This document shows positions 1 through 7,918 of a stretch of 64,000 nt of DNA, in pieces. How positions within the stretch are numbered: position 1 is the first letter of the stretch; the number at the start of each line of letters is the position of its first letter. The notes beneath the pieces are model-generated. The model was not told the origin of the DNA. It did not search any database and worked only from the letters and a program-made list of their open reading frames with translations. Source of the stretch: UBA2589 sp038120095 (GTDB lineage: Bacteria; Gemmatimonadota; Gemmatimonadetes; Longimicrobiales; Gaopeijiaceae). The position numbers and the translations under genes are program-made. The stretch is from the NCBI GenBank assembly GCA_038120095.1, contig JAYOKZ010000009.1:1-64000 (forward strand), in the 5' to 3' direction.

Positions 1-249
1 CCCCAGTCCTTGGGTTGAGACGCGGATTCGGCGGAGGCCAAGAACGACATGCGCCTCATCCTCCGCGGCGGTAAGCCCATACTCCACGGATGCGGGCGGC
101 AGGCTGAGATCCGCCCTCAGGAGCGTGTCGGAGAGGACCTCGATCGGTGTGTTCGTTATAATGACGCGGGTGGGGGCACGTTCCGACACGATCCCCGCGT
201 GAGCGGCGGCTGCCAACGTCGCGAAGAGGGTCCAGAGTTGAGGTATCAC
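1..249 (-). CDS. Partial secreted protein of unknown function (N-terminal 83 residues)
   Basis: An open minus-strand frame starts at a GTG at 249 and runs off the left edge with no stop. The first ~20 residues (IPQLWTLFATLAAAAHA) form a signal peptide with an A-x-A cleavage site. They are followed by a mature region containing TRVIITNTPIEVLSDTLL. No clear Shine-Dalgarno site precedes the GTG, so the start is a best guess based on the signal peptide. The gene is divergent from lptF (start 394), leaving 250-393 as a shared promoter region. The visible part is too short to name a family. A periplasmic or exported location is the only inference I would make. Confidence 0.6.
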   Translation of the reverse strand, partial: MIPQLWTLFATLAAAAHAGIVSERAPTRVIITNTPIEVLSDTLLRADLSLPPASVEYGLTAAEDEAHVVLGLRRIRVSTQGLG

Positions 250-393
250 GCGATGGGGCAGCCGTGGGTCGAACGCATGATTGGGAAACCCGGGTCGAAG
301 CCAAGTCGCACCACGAACACGAAAAGAACGCGGGTGTAGGGAACCATCGCCCATCGAGCGTCGAGATTCACCGTCGACAGAGAGAGATCCGAA

Positions 394-1824
394 GTGCGCA
401 AGGGAGTGCTTCCCCGGTATCTGATTCGCGCCCATCTGGGCCCGTTTCTCTTCGCCTTGTCCGCGATCACCGGTCTCCTGTTCATCAACGCCATTGCACA
501 GCGCGTGGACTCCCTCGTCGGGAAAGGTCTCCCCTGGCGGGTCATCGTCGAGTTTCTGGTCCTCTCGCTACCCCATACGATCGCGCTTTCCCTCCCCATG
601 TCGGTGCTGGTGGCGGTGCTTTACGCATTCAGCGACATGGCCTCGTCGAACGAGATCACCGCAATGTCCGCGGGCGGCGTGCGACCCGCGAGGATGATGT
701 TCCCGGTCTTCGGGCTCGGGATCATCGCAACGCTGGTGATGCTCTTCTTCAACGACTCCATTCTTCCCGAGTCGAATCACGCGCTAAAGAACCTCCTGCT
801 CGACATCGGTCGCAAGAGCCCCACCCTCGAGCTGCGTGAGCAGGTCGTGAACGAGTTACGGACGGGGGTCGGCGTAAATCGCTACTTCCTGACTGCCGAT
901 CGGATCGACCACGACACGAACGAACTCGAGAATGTCACGATCTACGATGCCAATGACCCCTCCCTCCAGAGGACCACGTACGCCGAGTCGGGGGAGATGG
1001 CCTTCAACGACGCCCGAACCGACCTCTACCTGACCCTGTACGATGGCGTCGTCCACGAGGTGCAGAGCGATGAGGTGGGTGGCTTCCGACGCATGTACTT
1101 CCAGCAGCAGGTCGTGCCACTGCGAGAGGTCGGGAACGAATTGGAGCGTCGCTTCGGAGGTGCCGAGCGCTCGGACCGGGAAATGGGCTTCGATCTGCTC
1201 ACCACCAATCGTGCTGACCGGCAGGCACAACTCGACACTCTGCTCGATGAGAGCCGAAGCCAGACCCTGCAGGCGGTGCGGATCGCCCTCAATCATCCGA
1301 CCGACGCCGATTCGATGATGACCCGTGATGCGGGAAGCCGGACGGCCATCGGGGCCAATCTGCGGGGTCGATACATCCAGCGCGACGCGATGACCCAGCA
1401 AGTCGTCTCCGGGGCGCGTGCTCGAGCTGCCCGAGGCGCGGCACTTCAGCAATCCGTGAATCGCTTCGAGGTAGAGATTCACAAAAAGCTCGCTATCGCG
1501 ATCGCCTGCCTTGTCTTCGTCCTGATGGGGCCCCCGCTGGCGCTTCGGTTCCCCAGCGCGGGCGTCGGGTTCGTGGTGGTCGCCTCGGCCGTGATCTTCT
1601 TCATCTACTATGTCGGCCTGCTGGGCGGGGAAGCCCTCGCGGACCGGCGTGTCGCAAGCCCCGCGGTCACGATGTGGCTCGGTAACGTGGTCTTCTTCCT
1701 GCTGGGCGTCGTGCTCATCCGAAGAATGGGACATTCGTCGGGGACAAACAGGTCGGGGCTCGGCGACGCCATCGTCGGCTTCTTCGGAGGCTCCAGACTC
1801 GGGTCGGGAGCGGACTCCCCATGA
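394..1824 (+). CDS. lptF: LptF/LptG-family (YjgP/YjgQ) permease, first of pair
   Basis: 476-residue inner-membrane protein of the YjgP/YjgQ family. In the family, LptF and LptG form the transmembrane part of the LptB2FG transporter that pulls lipopolysaccharide out of the inner membrane. Three N-terminal membrane helices (about residues 15-40, 60-80, 100-122), a long soluble periplasmic part and three C-terminal helices (about 365-445) match the family plan. The N-terminal motif RYLIRAHLGPFLFAL and the segment MSAGGV are typical. The start is a GTG preceded by a purine-rich GAGAGA stretch. Its stop overlaps the ATG of the next permease by four bases, so the two are translationally coupled. 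The F versus G label rests only on gene order and is tentative. Confidence 0.88.
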   Translation: MRKGVLPRYLIRAHLGPFLFALSAITGLLFINAIAQRVDSLVGKGLPWRVIVEFLVLSLPHTIALSLPMSVLVAVLYAFSDMASSNEITAMSAGGVRPARMMFPVFGLGIIATLVMLFFNDSILPESNHALKNLLLDIGRKSPTLELREQVVNELRTGVGVNRYFLTADRIDHDTNELENVTIYDANDPSLQRTTYAESGEMAFNDARTDLYLTLYDGVVHEVQSDEVGGFRRMYFQQQVVPLREVGNELERRFGGAERSDREMGFDLLTTNRADRQAQLDTLLDESRSQTLQAVRIALNHPTDADSMMTRDAGSRTAIGANLRGRYIQRDAMTQQVVSGARARAARGAALQQSVNRFEVEIHKKLAIAIACLVFVLMGPPLALRFPSAGVGFVVVASAVIFFIYYVGLLGGEALADRRVASPAVTMWLGNVVFFLLGVVLIRRMGHSSGTNRSGLGDAIVGFFGGSRLGSGADSP

Positions 1825-2888
1825 GAATTCTCGACCGACTGGTACTGAAGAACTTCCTTCTGCTTTTCTGCCTGTTTCTTCTCTGCGCCCCCCCCCTGTT
1901 CGTTCTCGGGGATCTCGCGGAGAACCTTGACGAGTACATCGACCGCGGGCTCTCGCTCGGCGAAGTCGCCACGTCGTACATCTACCTCTACCCTCTCTTC
2001 ATCCAGTGGTGCTTCCCCATTTCGGCCCTTCTGGGAACCGTCTTCACCGTCCATTGGATGACCATGCACCGCGAAATCGTGGGAGCGAAGGCAGGTGGGA
2101 TTTCGTTCCACCGGCTCGTGGCACCACTCCTGCTGGCAGGGGTGATCCTGACAGGGGTCGCCCTCGCTCTCACTGAAATCGTGCCGCGTACCAACAAGAT
2201 CTCCGCTCAGATCCTCCGTTCGGAAACACCCGGACGCTCCTGGCGGTCGGACTTCGTGTATCGGTCCGAGGATGGCCTGTCGTGGCAGGTCAGTCGCCTG
2301 ACCGCCTCAGATGGCCGGATGACCGATATCGTCATCGAGCGCCCGCCCTCCGACCGCGCAAGCGGGCTTCACGTGATTGCGGAGGGAGCGCGCTTCGACG
2401 AGCAGGAAGGGTGGCTCCTCGCCCAGGGCTTCCTCCGAACCCTGAGCACTGACACGACGGAAATGACCCTGGAGTTCGACCGACTGGTGATGGCGGACCT
2501 TGTGGAGCGTCCGGAAGAACTCCTGGAAGTCCCTCCAGAACCGGATGAGATGACCTACGCCGAGATCAACCGCATGGCGGGGATCATCCAGCGCACGGGC
2601 GGCGATGCGAACGAGCTGCTCGTGAAGCGGGAGCAGAAAATTTCGATTCCTGTCACGACCCTGATCATCATCCTGTTCGGAGCTCCTCTGGCGACCAGCA
2701 GCAAGCGTGGAGGGGCAGCCTTCGGAATCGGGCTCTCCCTCGCGACCGTCCTCGTCTTCATGATGCTGCTTCGGGTCGCGGGCGCCCTCGGGGAGGCCGG
2801 AGCCGTATCTCCGCTCGCTGCAGCGTGGATCCCGAACGCCGTGTTCGCCGCGGCAGGGATCGTCTTCATGAGTCGTGTACGAACGTAG
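1821..2888 (+). CDS. lptG: LptF/LptG-family (YjgP/YjgQ) permease, second of pair
   Basis: 355-residue partner of the preceding permease with the same 3 + periplasmic domain + 3 membrane layout (helices near 12-32, 55-75, 95-118 and 273-350). MRILDRLVLKNFL at the start and GAKAGGISFHRLVAP are recognisable family features. The ATGA overlap with lptF argues for equal expression of the two subunits, as expected for a heterodimer in LPS export. The ATPase LptB is not in the window. The 3' end overlaps the convergent dapF-like gene by 23 bases (2866-2888), so the two genes terminate inside each other. Which of the pair is F and which G cannot be settled from sequence reading alone. Confidence 0.88.
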   Translation: MRILDRLVLKNFLLLFCLFLLCAPPLFVLGDLAENLDEYIDRGLSLGEVATSYIYLYPLFIQWCFPISALLGTVFTVHWMTMHREIVGAKAGGISFHRLVAPLLLAGVILTGVALALTEIVPRTNKISAQILRSETPGRSWRSDFVYRSEDGLSWQVSRLTASDGRMTDIVIERPPSDRASGLHVIAEGARFDEQEGWLLAQGFLRTLSTDTTEMTLEFDRLVMADLVERPEELLEVPPEPDEMTYAEINRMAGIIQRTGGDANELLVKREQKISIPVTTLIIILFGAPLATSSKRGGAAFGIGLSLATVLVFMMLLRVAGALGEAGAVSPLAAAWIPNAVFAAAGIVFMSRVRT

Positions 2889-3867
2889 CGAGCAGACCCG
2901 GCTCGAGCGTACCACTGAGCACCGACACCACCGGGCCCCGTAACTGCACACCGTAGGATTCATCCACGGTCACCTGCATCCGACCACCCGGCATCTCTAC
3001 GAGGATCGTGCCGGGGGCCAGATGCCCTGCGAGCACGAGCGCCACCGCGACGGCGCAGGAACTGGTCCCCGATGCCGACGTTCTCCCGACGCCACGCTCC
3101 CAGATGCAGGCCTCGGCCCGGCCGTCCACTGCCCGAGCCAACTGCACATTCGTCCCGTGTCGAATGGAGGGATGAGAGGAGAGGAATGTCCCGAGGGGCC
3201 TGAGCACGGCTTCCGAGCACGTCATCGCACTCGGCTCCGCGAGCACGACGAGATGCGGGTTGCCCACCGAGACCGGAACGACATGGAGGGGTTCACCCTG
3301 AGGCCCGGCCATTACGAAGGGTGGCTGCGCTCCGGCGAGCAGTTCGGGGGCCGCGTCAATCGCGGCCGCCCCGGTTAGGGCAGTGCCCATGTCGACCGAG
3401 ATGTCGAAGGTGCCCGCCCTACTTCCATGCACTCGCATTCGCACGCGGCTCCCTGCGATGACCGCGTCGATGATCTCGATGCCCGGATGACGCTTCAGAA
3501 GATATGATGCCAGTACCCGCAGGCCGTTCCCGCTGCGCTCGAACTCCCCACCGTCCGGGTTGAACATCCGCAGGGACACGGAAATTCGACCACCGTGCAC
3601 TCTGGGGCTGCCCGAATCCAACACCACGACCCCGTCGGCGCCCACTCCCCGATGCGGGTCGCAGACACGCTCTACGTTCTCCGGTGTCGCCGTCCACGAG
3701 GGAGCATCTCGGGCGAGGTCGTCTCCGCCTTCGAACACCAGGTAGTCATTCCCCAGCCCGTGCGCCTTGTAGAAACCGGACGAGACCCGCGGTCTGGGCG
3801 GCCAGCGCCCCCCCTCGAACGAACGTGGCACTCTGCACCTTGCTGGCACGGTCACGGCAGGACCCAT
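2866..3867 (-). CDS. Diaminopimelate epimerase homologue with both catalytic Cys replaced by Ser
   Basis: 333-residue protein with the complete two-lobed DapF fold: FYKAHGLGNDYLVFE near residue 32, PHRGVGADG near 71, NPDGGEFERSGNGLRV near 103 and GVGRTSASGTSSCA near 259. In canonical DapF, which interconverts LL- and meso-diaminopimelate for lysine and peptidoglycan synthesis, the acid/base pair is two cysteines in the motifs xCGNGxR and ACGTG. Here they are Ser112 (codon AGC) and Ser266 (codon TCG), and the usual Glu of GET is Arg262. The ATG at 3867 has a GGAGG eight bases upstream and is preferred; a GTG at 3831 is possible. The gene could be a non-epimerising DapF paralogue or a specialised isomerase, so I do not assign the dapF symbol. 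Confidence 0.85.
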   Translation of the reverse strand: MGPAVTVPARCRVPRSFEGGRWPPRPRVSSGFYKAHGLGNDYLVFEGGDDLARDAPSWTATPENVERVCDPHRGVGADGVVVLDSGSPRVHGGRISVSLRMFNPDGGEFERSGNGLRVLASYLLKRHPGIEIIDAVIAGSRVRMRVHGSRAGTFDISVDMGTALTGAAAIDAAPELLAGAQPPFVMAGPQGEPLHVVPVSVGNPHLVVLAEPSAMTCSEAVLRPLGTFLSSHPSIRHGTNVQLARAVDGRAEACIWERGVGRTSASGTSSCAVAVALVLAGHLAPGTILVEMPGGRMQVTVDESYGVQLRGPVVSVLSGTLEPGLLATFVHDS

Positions 3868-3983
3868 GAAAAGTGCCTCCGGTGCAGCGAGAGCGCACCC
3901 CGGGCCTTTCTCTAGAGCGAGTTGCCCCATGACCGGCCCCTGCATCCGCGTAAGATCCGCCTCATCCCCTCCCCCCGATACCG

Positions 3984-4012
3984 TTGAACTGGTCGACGAA
4001 CTGCGGTAGCGT
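3984..4012 (+). promoter_or_regulatory. Candidate sigma-70-type promoter for the metH transcript
   Basis: TTGAAC at 3984-3989 and TAGCGT at 4007-4012 are separated by 17 bases. A transcript starting near 4019 would begin just before the riboswitch aptamer at 4026. The -10 match is mediocre, so the support comes mainly from spacing and position. Confidence 0.4.
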
Positions 4013-4025
4013 TGACAGCGAGGAT

Positions 4026-4102
4026 GCGGGTGATTTGAGGCAGATTGCGACCCGTCGGACGCGTGGGGTGCTGCGCGTCAGCAAAACAGCTAAAGAGCCG
4101 GG
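4026..4102 (+). ncRNA. SAM-II-type riboswitch (S-adenosylmethionine sensor) upstream of metH
   Basis: Stem P1 pairs CGGGT (4027-4031) with ACCCG (4050-4054), with a possible G-U extension. The loop reads GATTT-GAGGC-AGATTGCG (4032-4049), which keeps the GAUUU and AUUGC blocks of SAM-II. The 3' tail CAGCTAAAGAGCC (4087-4099) carries the conserved GCUAAA. The pseudoknot can form as GGC (4039-4041) with GCC (4097-4099). Between P1 and the tail is an additional perfect 6-bp hairpin: GACGCG (4058-4063) pairs with CGCGTC (4074-4079). SAM-II elements control methionine and SAM genes, which fits metH starting at 4151. Binding of SAM would be expected to lower expression. The element is called from memory of the consensus, not from a covariance search. 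Confidence 0.8.
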
Positions 4103-4150
4103 ACCCCGTGGCGCATCGCGCTCGGTGTTCCGTTGGAGGAGTTTTCAACC

Positions 4151-7100
4151 GTGAACGATCTCAAGCCGCCCTCACTTCGGGACGAGCGCGTCGCCGCTCT
4201 GGATCGAGCCCTCGCTCAGAGAATCCTGGTACTCGACGGTGCCATGGGGACCATGATTCAGAGGCACGACTTCTCCGAAGCGGAATTTCGGGGAGATCGT
4301 TTCTCCACGAGTGCCGTGCCGCTCACGGGTGCGAACGATCTCCTCAGCCTGACACAGCCGGATGTGATCCGTTCCATCCACACGTCGTACCTTCTCGCCG
4401 GTGCCGATCTCGTCGAGACGAATACCTTCAGCGCGAACCGGATCTCGCTGGAGGACTACGACCTCGGTCACATCGCCGAGGAGTTGAACCACGCCGCCGC
4501 GCTTCTGGCACGCGAGGCCGCCACCATCGTCGAGTCGCAGGAACCGGGAAGAACGTGCTGGGTTGCCGGCGCGCTGGGTCCGACGAATCGAACAGCCTCG
4601 ATCTCTCCGGACGTGGGCGATCCCGGCGCCCGAAACGTGACCTTCGATCAACTGGTCGAGGCCTATGCCGAGCAGACGCGCGGCCTCCTGCGTGGAGGCG
4701 TGGACGTTCTGCTCGTGGAAACGGCATTCGACACGTTGAATGCCAAGGCGGCGCTCTTCGCGATCTCGACGGTACTCGAGGAGATGGGACTGGACGTACC
4801 GGTGATGGTTTCGGGCACCATCACCGACCAGAGCGGACGGACTCTCTCGGGACAGACGCCCTCGGCCTTCTACAATTCGGTGGCACACGGGGCTCAACCC
4901 GGCCCCGACCGCCGACGCGGACTGCTGTCCGTCGGCTTGAATTGCGCGCTTGGAATCGACCAGCTCCGACCCTTCCTCGAAGAGCTATCGGACGCTTCAT
5001 CGGTTCCCGTGAGTTGCTACCCGAACGCGGGCCTGCCCAACGAATTCGGCGAATACGACGATACGCCCGAGCATATGGCTTCCGTGACGCGAGAGTTCGC
5101 CGAAGCCGGTTTCCTGAACATTGTCGGGGGCTGCTGCGGGACCACGCCCGACCACATTCGTGCCATCGCCGACGCTGTGGCAGGCCTGGCACCCCGCGCG
5201 CTGCCGGACCTGCCCAGGCGCACCCGACTGTCCGGACTCGAGCCACTTTCCATCGGCCCCGACTCTCTCTTCGTCAACGTCGGCGAGCGCACCAACGTGA
5301 CCGGCTCCCGTCGCTTTGCCCGACTGATCAGGGACAACGAGTACGAAACCGCCGTGGAGGTGGCGCTGCAGCAGGTTCAGGGAGGAGCACAGATCCTCGA
5401 CGTCAACATGGACGAGGGGCTGCTCGATGCCGTTGCGGCGATGAGGCGATACCTCAACCTGCTCGCCTCGGAGCCGGAAATATCCCGGATTCCGTTTATG
5501 GTCGACTCGTCGGACTGGGCGGTCATCGAGGCAGGATTGAAGACGCTTCAGGGGAAGGGGGTCGTGAACTCCATCTCCATGAAGGACGGCGAAGACGCGT
5601 TTCGACAGCGTGCCCGCGAGGTCCGCCGGTACGGGGCTGCGGCCGTCGTGATGGCCTTCGACGAAGAGGGGCAGGCAGACACGCTGGAGCGACGTGTGCA
5701 GATCTGTGCCCGTGCCTACGGAATCCTCGTTCATGAAGAAGGATTTCCACCGGAGGACATCATCTTCGACCCGAATGTCTTCGCGGTGGCCACCGGGATC
5801 GAAGAACACGACCAGTATGCGCTCTGGTTCATCGATGCCGTTCGCAGGATCAAGGAGGCCTGCCCCTTCGCGCTGACGAGCGGTGGGGTCAGCAACGTGT
5901 CCTTCTCGTTCCGTGGCAGTCCCGAAGTCCGCGAGGCCATGCACGCCGCGTTCCTCTATCACGCGATCGAGGCGGGCCTCGACCTCGGCATTGTCAACGC
6001 GGGTGCGTTGCCCGTTTACGACGACATCCCGGGTGACCTGCTCGGGCCGGTGGAAGACGTTCTCCTGGCGCGGACGCCCGATGCTACGGAAGTACTCACC
6101 CGCATCGCCGGTGAGCGCACGGGCACGACCCAGCGGCGGGTGGAGGAAGATCTGTCATGGCGCGAAGGTTCGGTTCGCGACCGACTCGTGCACGCACTGG
6201 TTCACGGAATCGATGCGTGGGTTCAGGAAGATGCGGAGGCCGCCCGACTCGCGCTGCCTCGAGCGCTCGACGTGATCGAAGGGCCGCTGATGGATGGGAT
6301 GAACGTGGTCGGAGACCGATTCGGCTCCGGGCGCATGTTCCTTCCACAGGTGGTGAAGAGCGCGCGCGTCATGAAAAAGGCCGTCGCGCACCTGGTCCCC
6401 TACCTGGAGGCGGAGCAGGCCGACGCCGGAGGCAAGGGCAAGGTCCTGCTGGCCACGGTGAAGGGAGATGTCCACGACATCGGGAAGAACATCGTGGGGG
6501 TCGTCCTCCAGTGTAATGGATACGAGGTGATCGATCTCGGCGTGATGGTTCCGGCGGAACGGATCCTCGCGGCCGCTCGGGAGCACGGGGTGGATGTGAT
6601 CGGCCTCTCCGGTCTGATCACTCCCTCGCTGGACCAGATGGTGCACGTGGCTTCGGAGATGGAGCGCCTCGGGTTCGATGCCCCCCTGCTGATCGGGGGT
6701 GCGACCACGTCCCGCGCCCATACGGCCGTGAAGATCGAGGAGCGCTACTCGGGTCCTACCGTCCACGTTCTGGATGCGTCTCGGGCAGTCGGCGTCGTTT
6801 CCACCCTGCTCGACGAGGACCGCCGCCCCGGTTTCGTCCAGGAAACCCGGCAGGTATACGCCGAGCTCCGCGATCGACGTGCGGGGCGCGAGCAACGATC
6901 GGAGTTGCTTTCGATCGAGGAGGCTCGGAGACGTCGGTTCGACGGGCAGTGGCACGACCACATTCCTCCCCCTCCCCTCGCACCCGGCATTCACCTCATC
7001 GAGGGTGTCACGGTCTCAGACCTTCGCCCCTACATCGACTGGACACCCTTTCTGAAGACGTGGGAACTGCATGGGGTCTACCCGTCGATCCTCGACGACG

Positions 7101-7918
7101 AGATCGTCGGGACGCAGGCTCGCTCGCTCCTCACCGACGCATCGACCCTGCTCGACGAAATGGCGGCGACCGATGTCCTCGAACCCAGAGCGATCATCGG
7201 GATCTTCCCCGCGACGGCGGAGGGTGACGACGTGCACCTCTTCGCTCCACCGACGATGGATGGGCCCGCGGCGGCTCACACCGGTCACGCCCCGATCGCG
7301 ACGATCCACACGCTGCGGCAGCAGTTCGGCAAGGACGGACGCCAGAACCTTGCCCTCGCCGACTTCGTCGCTCCGGCGGGATCGGGTGAAGACTGGGTCG
7401 GTGCGTTCGCCGTAACGGCGGGAAGCCAGGTAGAGGAACTGGCTGCTCGATTCGAGGCCGATCACGACGACTATCGCGCCATCATGGCCAAGGCGCTCGC
7501 CGACCGTATTGCCGAGGCCCTGGCCGAATACGCCCACGAGCGGGTTCGAACCACGTACTGGGGTTACGCGACGGAGGAAGCGCTCTCCAACGACGCCCTG
7601 ATCGCCGAGGCCTACCAGGGGATCCGTCCTGCGCCCGGCTATCCCGCATGTCCTGACCATACGGAGAAGGGCACGATCTTCCGCCTGCTCGGCGTCGAAG
7701 ACGCGATCGGGGTGACGCTCACCGAGAGCTTTGCCATGTCGCCCGGCGCCTCGGTCAGTGGATGGTACTTCTCGCACCCCGGTGCTCGCTATTTCGGTGT
7801 GGGCCGGCTGGGCCGCGATCAGGTGCACGACTACGCAGCCCGGAAGGGGTGGCCCGTCTCGGAAGCCGAGCAGTGGCTCGCACCGAACCTCGGATATGAG
7901 CCCGGTGGCGACCGATGA
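4151..7918 (+). CDS. metH: Cobalamin-dependent methionine synthase
   Basis: 1255-residue MetH with all four modules. The N-terminal homocysteine-binding barrel (about 10-340) has zinc ligands Cys265 (GLNCALG) and Cys328-Cys329 (GGCCGTTPDH). The methyl-tetrahydrofolate (pterin-binding) barrel (about 360-630) begins at FVNVGERTNVTGS. The cobalamin cap and binding domain (about 650-890) carries DVHDIGKN with the cobalt-ligand His775. The C-terminal reactivation domain (about 930-1255) contains RTTYWGYA and GIRPAPGYPACPDHTEKG. It transfers a methyl group from 5-methyl-THF through B12 to homocysteine. The GTG at 4151 is chosen because GGAGGAG lies at 4135-4141; an upstream in-frame TTG at 4133 lies across this site. 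It is preceded by a SAM-II-type riboswitch and overlaps the next gene by four bases. Confidence 0.97.
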   Translation: MNDLKPPSLRDERVAALDRALAQRILVLDGAMGTMIQRHDFSEAEFRGDRFSTSAVPLTGANDLLSLTQPDVIRSIHTSYLLAGADLVETNTFSANRISLEDYDLGHIAEELNHAAALLAREAATIVESQEPGRTCWVAGALGPTNRTASISPDVGDPGARNVTFDQLVEAYAEQTRGLLRGGVDVLLVETAFDTLNAKAALFAISTVLEEMGLDVPVMVSGTITDQSGRTLSGQTPSAFYNSVAHGAQPGPDRRRGLLSVGLNCALGIDQLRPFLEELSDASSVPVSCYPNAGLPNEFGEYDDTPEHMASVTREFAEAGFLNIVGGCCGTTPDHIRAIADAVAGLAPRALPDLPRRTRLSGLEPLSIGPDSLFVNVGERTNVTGSRRFARLIRDNEYETAVEVALQQVQGGAQILDVNMDEGLLDAVAAMRRYLNLLASEPEISRIPFMVDSSDWAVIEAGLKTLQGKGVVNSISMKDGEDAFRQRAREVRRYGAAAVVMAFDEEGQADTLERRVQICARAYGILVHEEGFPPEDIIFDPNVFAVATGIEEHDQYALWFIDAVRRIKEACPFALTSGGVSNVSFSFRGSPEVREAMHAAFLYHAIEAGLDLGIVNAGALPVYDDIPGDLLGPVEDVLLARTPDATEVLTRIAGERTGTTQRRVEEDLSWREGSVRDRLVHALVHGIDAWVQEDAEAARLALPRALDVIEGPLMDGMNVVGDRFGSGRMFLPQVVKSARVMKKAVAHLVPYLEAEQADAGGKGKVLLATVKGDVHDIGKNIVGVVLQCNGYEVIDLGVMVPAERILAAAREHGVDVIGLSGLITPSLDQMVHVASEMERLGFDAPLLIGGATTSRAHTAVKIEERYSGPTVHVLDASRAVGVVSTLLDEDRRPGFVQETRQVYAELRDRRAGREQRSELLSIEEARRRRFDGQWHDHIPPPPLAPGIHLIEGVTVSDLRPYIDWTPFLKTWELHGVYPSILDDEIVGTQARSLLTDASTLLDEMAATDVLEPRAIIGIFPATAEGDDVHLFAPPTMDGPAAAHTGHAPIATIHTLRQQFGKDGRQNLALADFVAPAGSGEDWVGAFAVTAGSQVEELAARFEADHDDYRAIMAKALADRIAEALAEYAHERVRTTYWGYATEEALSNDALIAEAYQGIRPAPGYPACPDHTEKGTIFRLLGVEDAIGVTLTESFAMSPGASVSGWYFSHPGARYFGVGRLGRDQVHDYAARKGWPVSEAEQWLAPNLGYEPGGDR

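Noticed and set aside
3946..4150. Cobalamin riboswitch expected upstream of a B12-dependent enzyme
   Set aside because: I looked for the B12-box and saw none; the leader fits SAM-II instead.
4045..5736. Long open frame overlapping the start of metH on the same strand
   Set aside because: It is Arg/Gly-rich shadow sequence in another frame of metH, which has clear domains and conserved zinc and cobalamin motifs.
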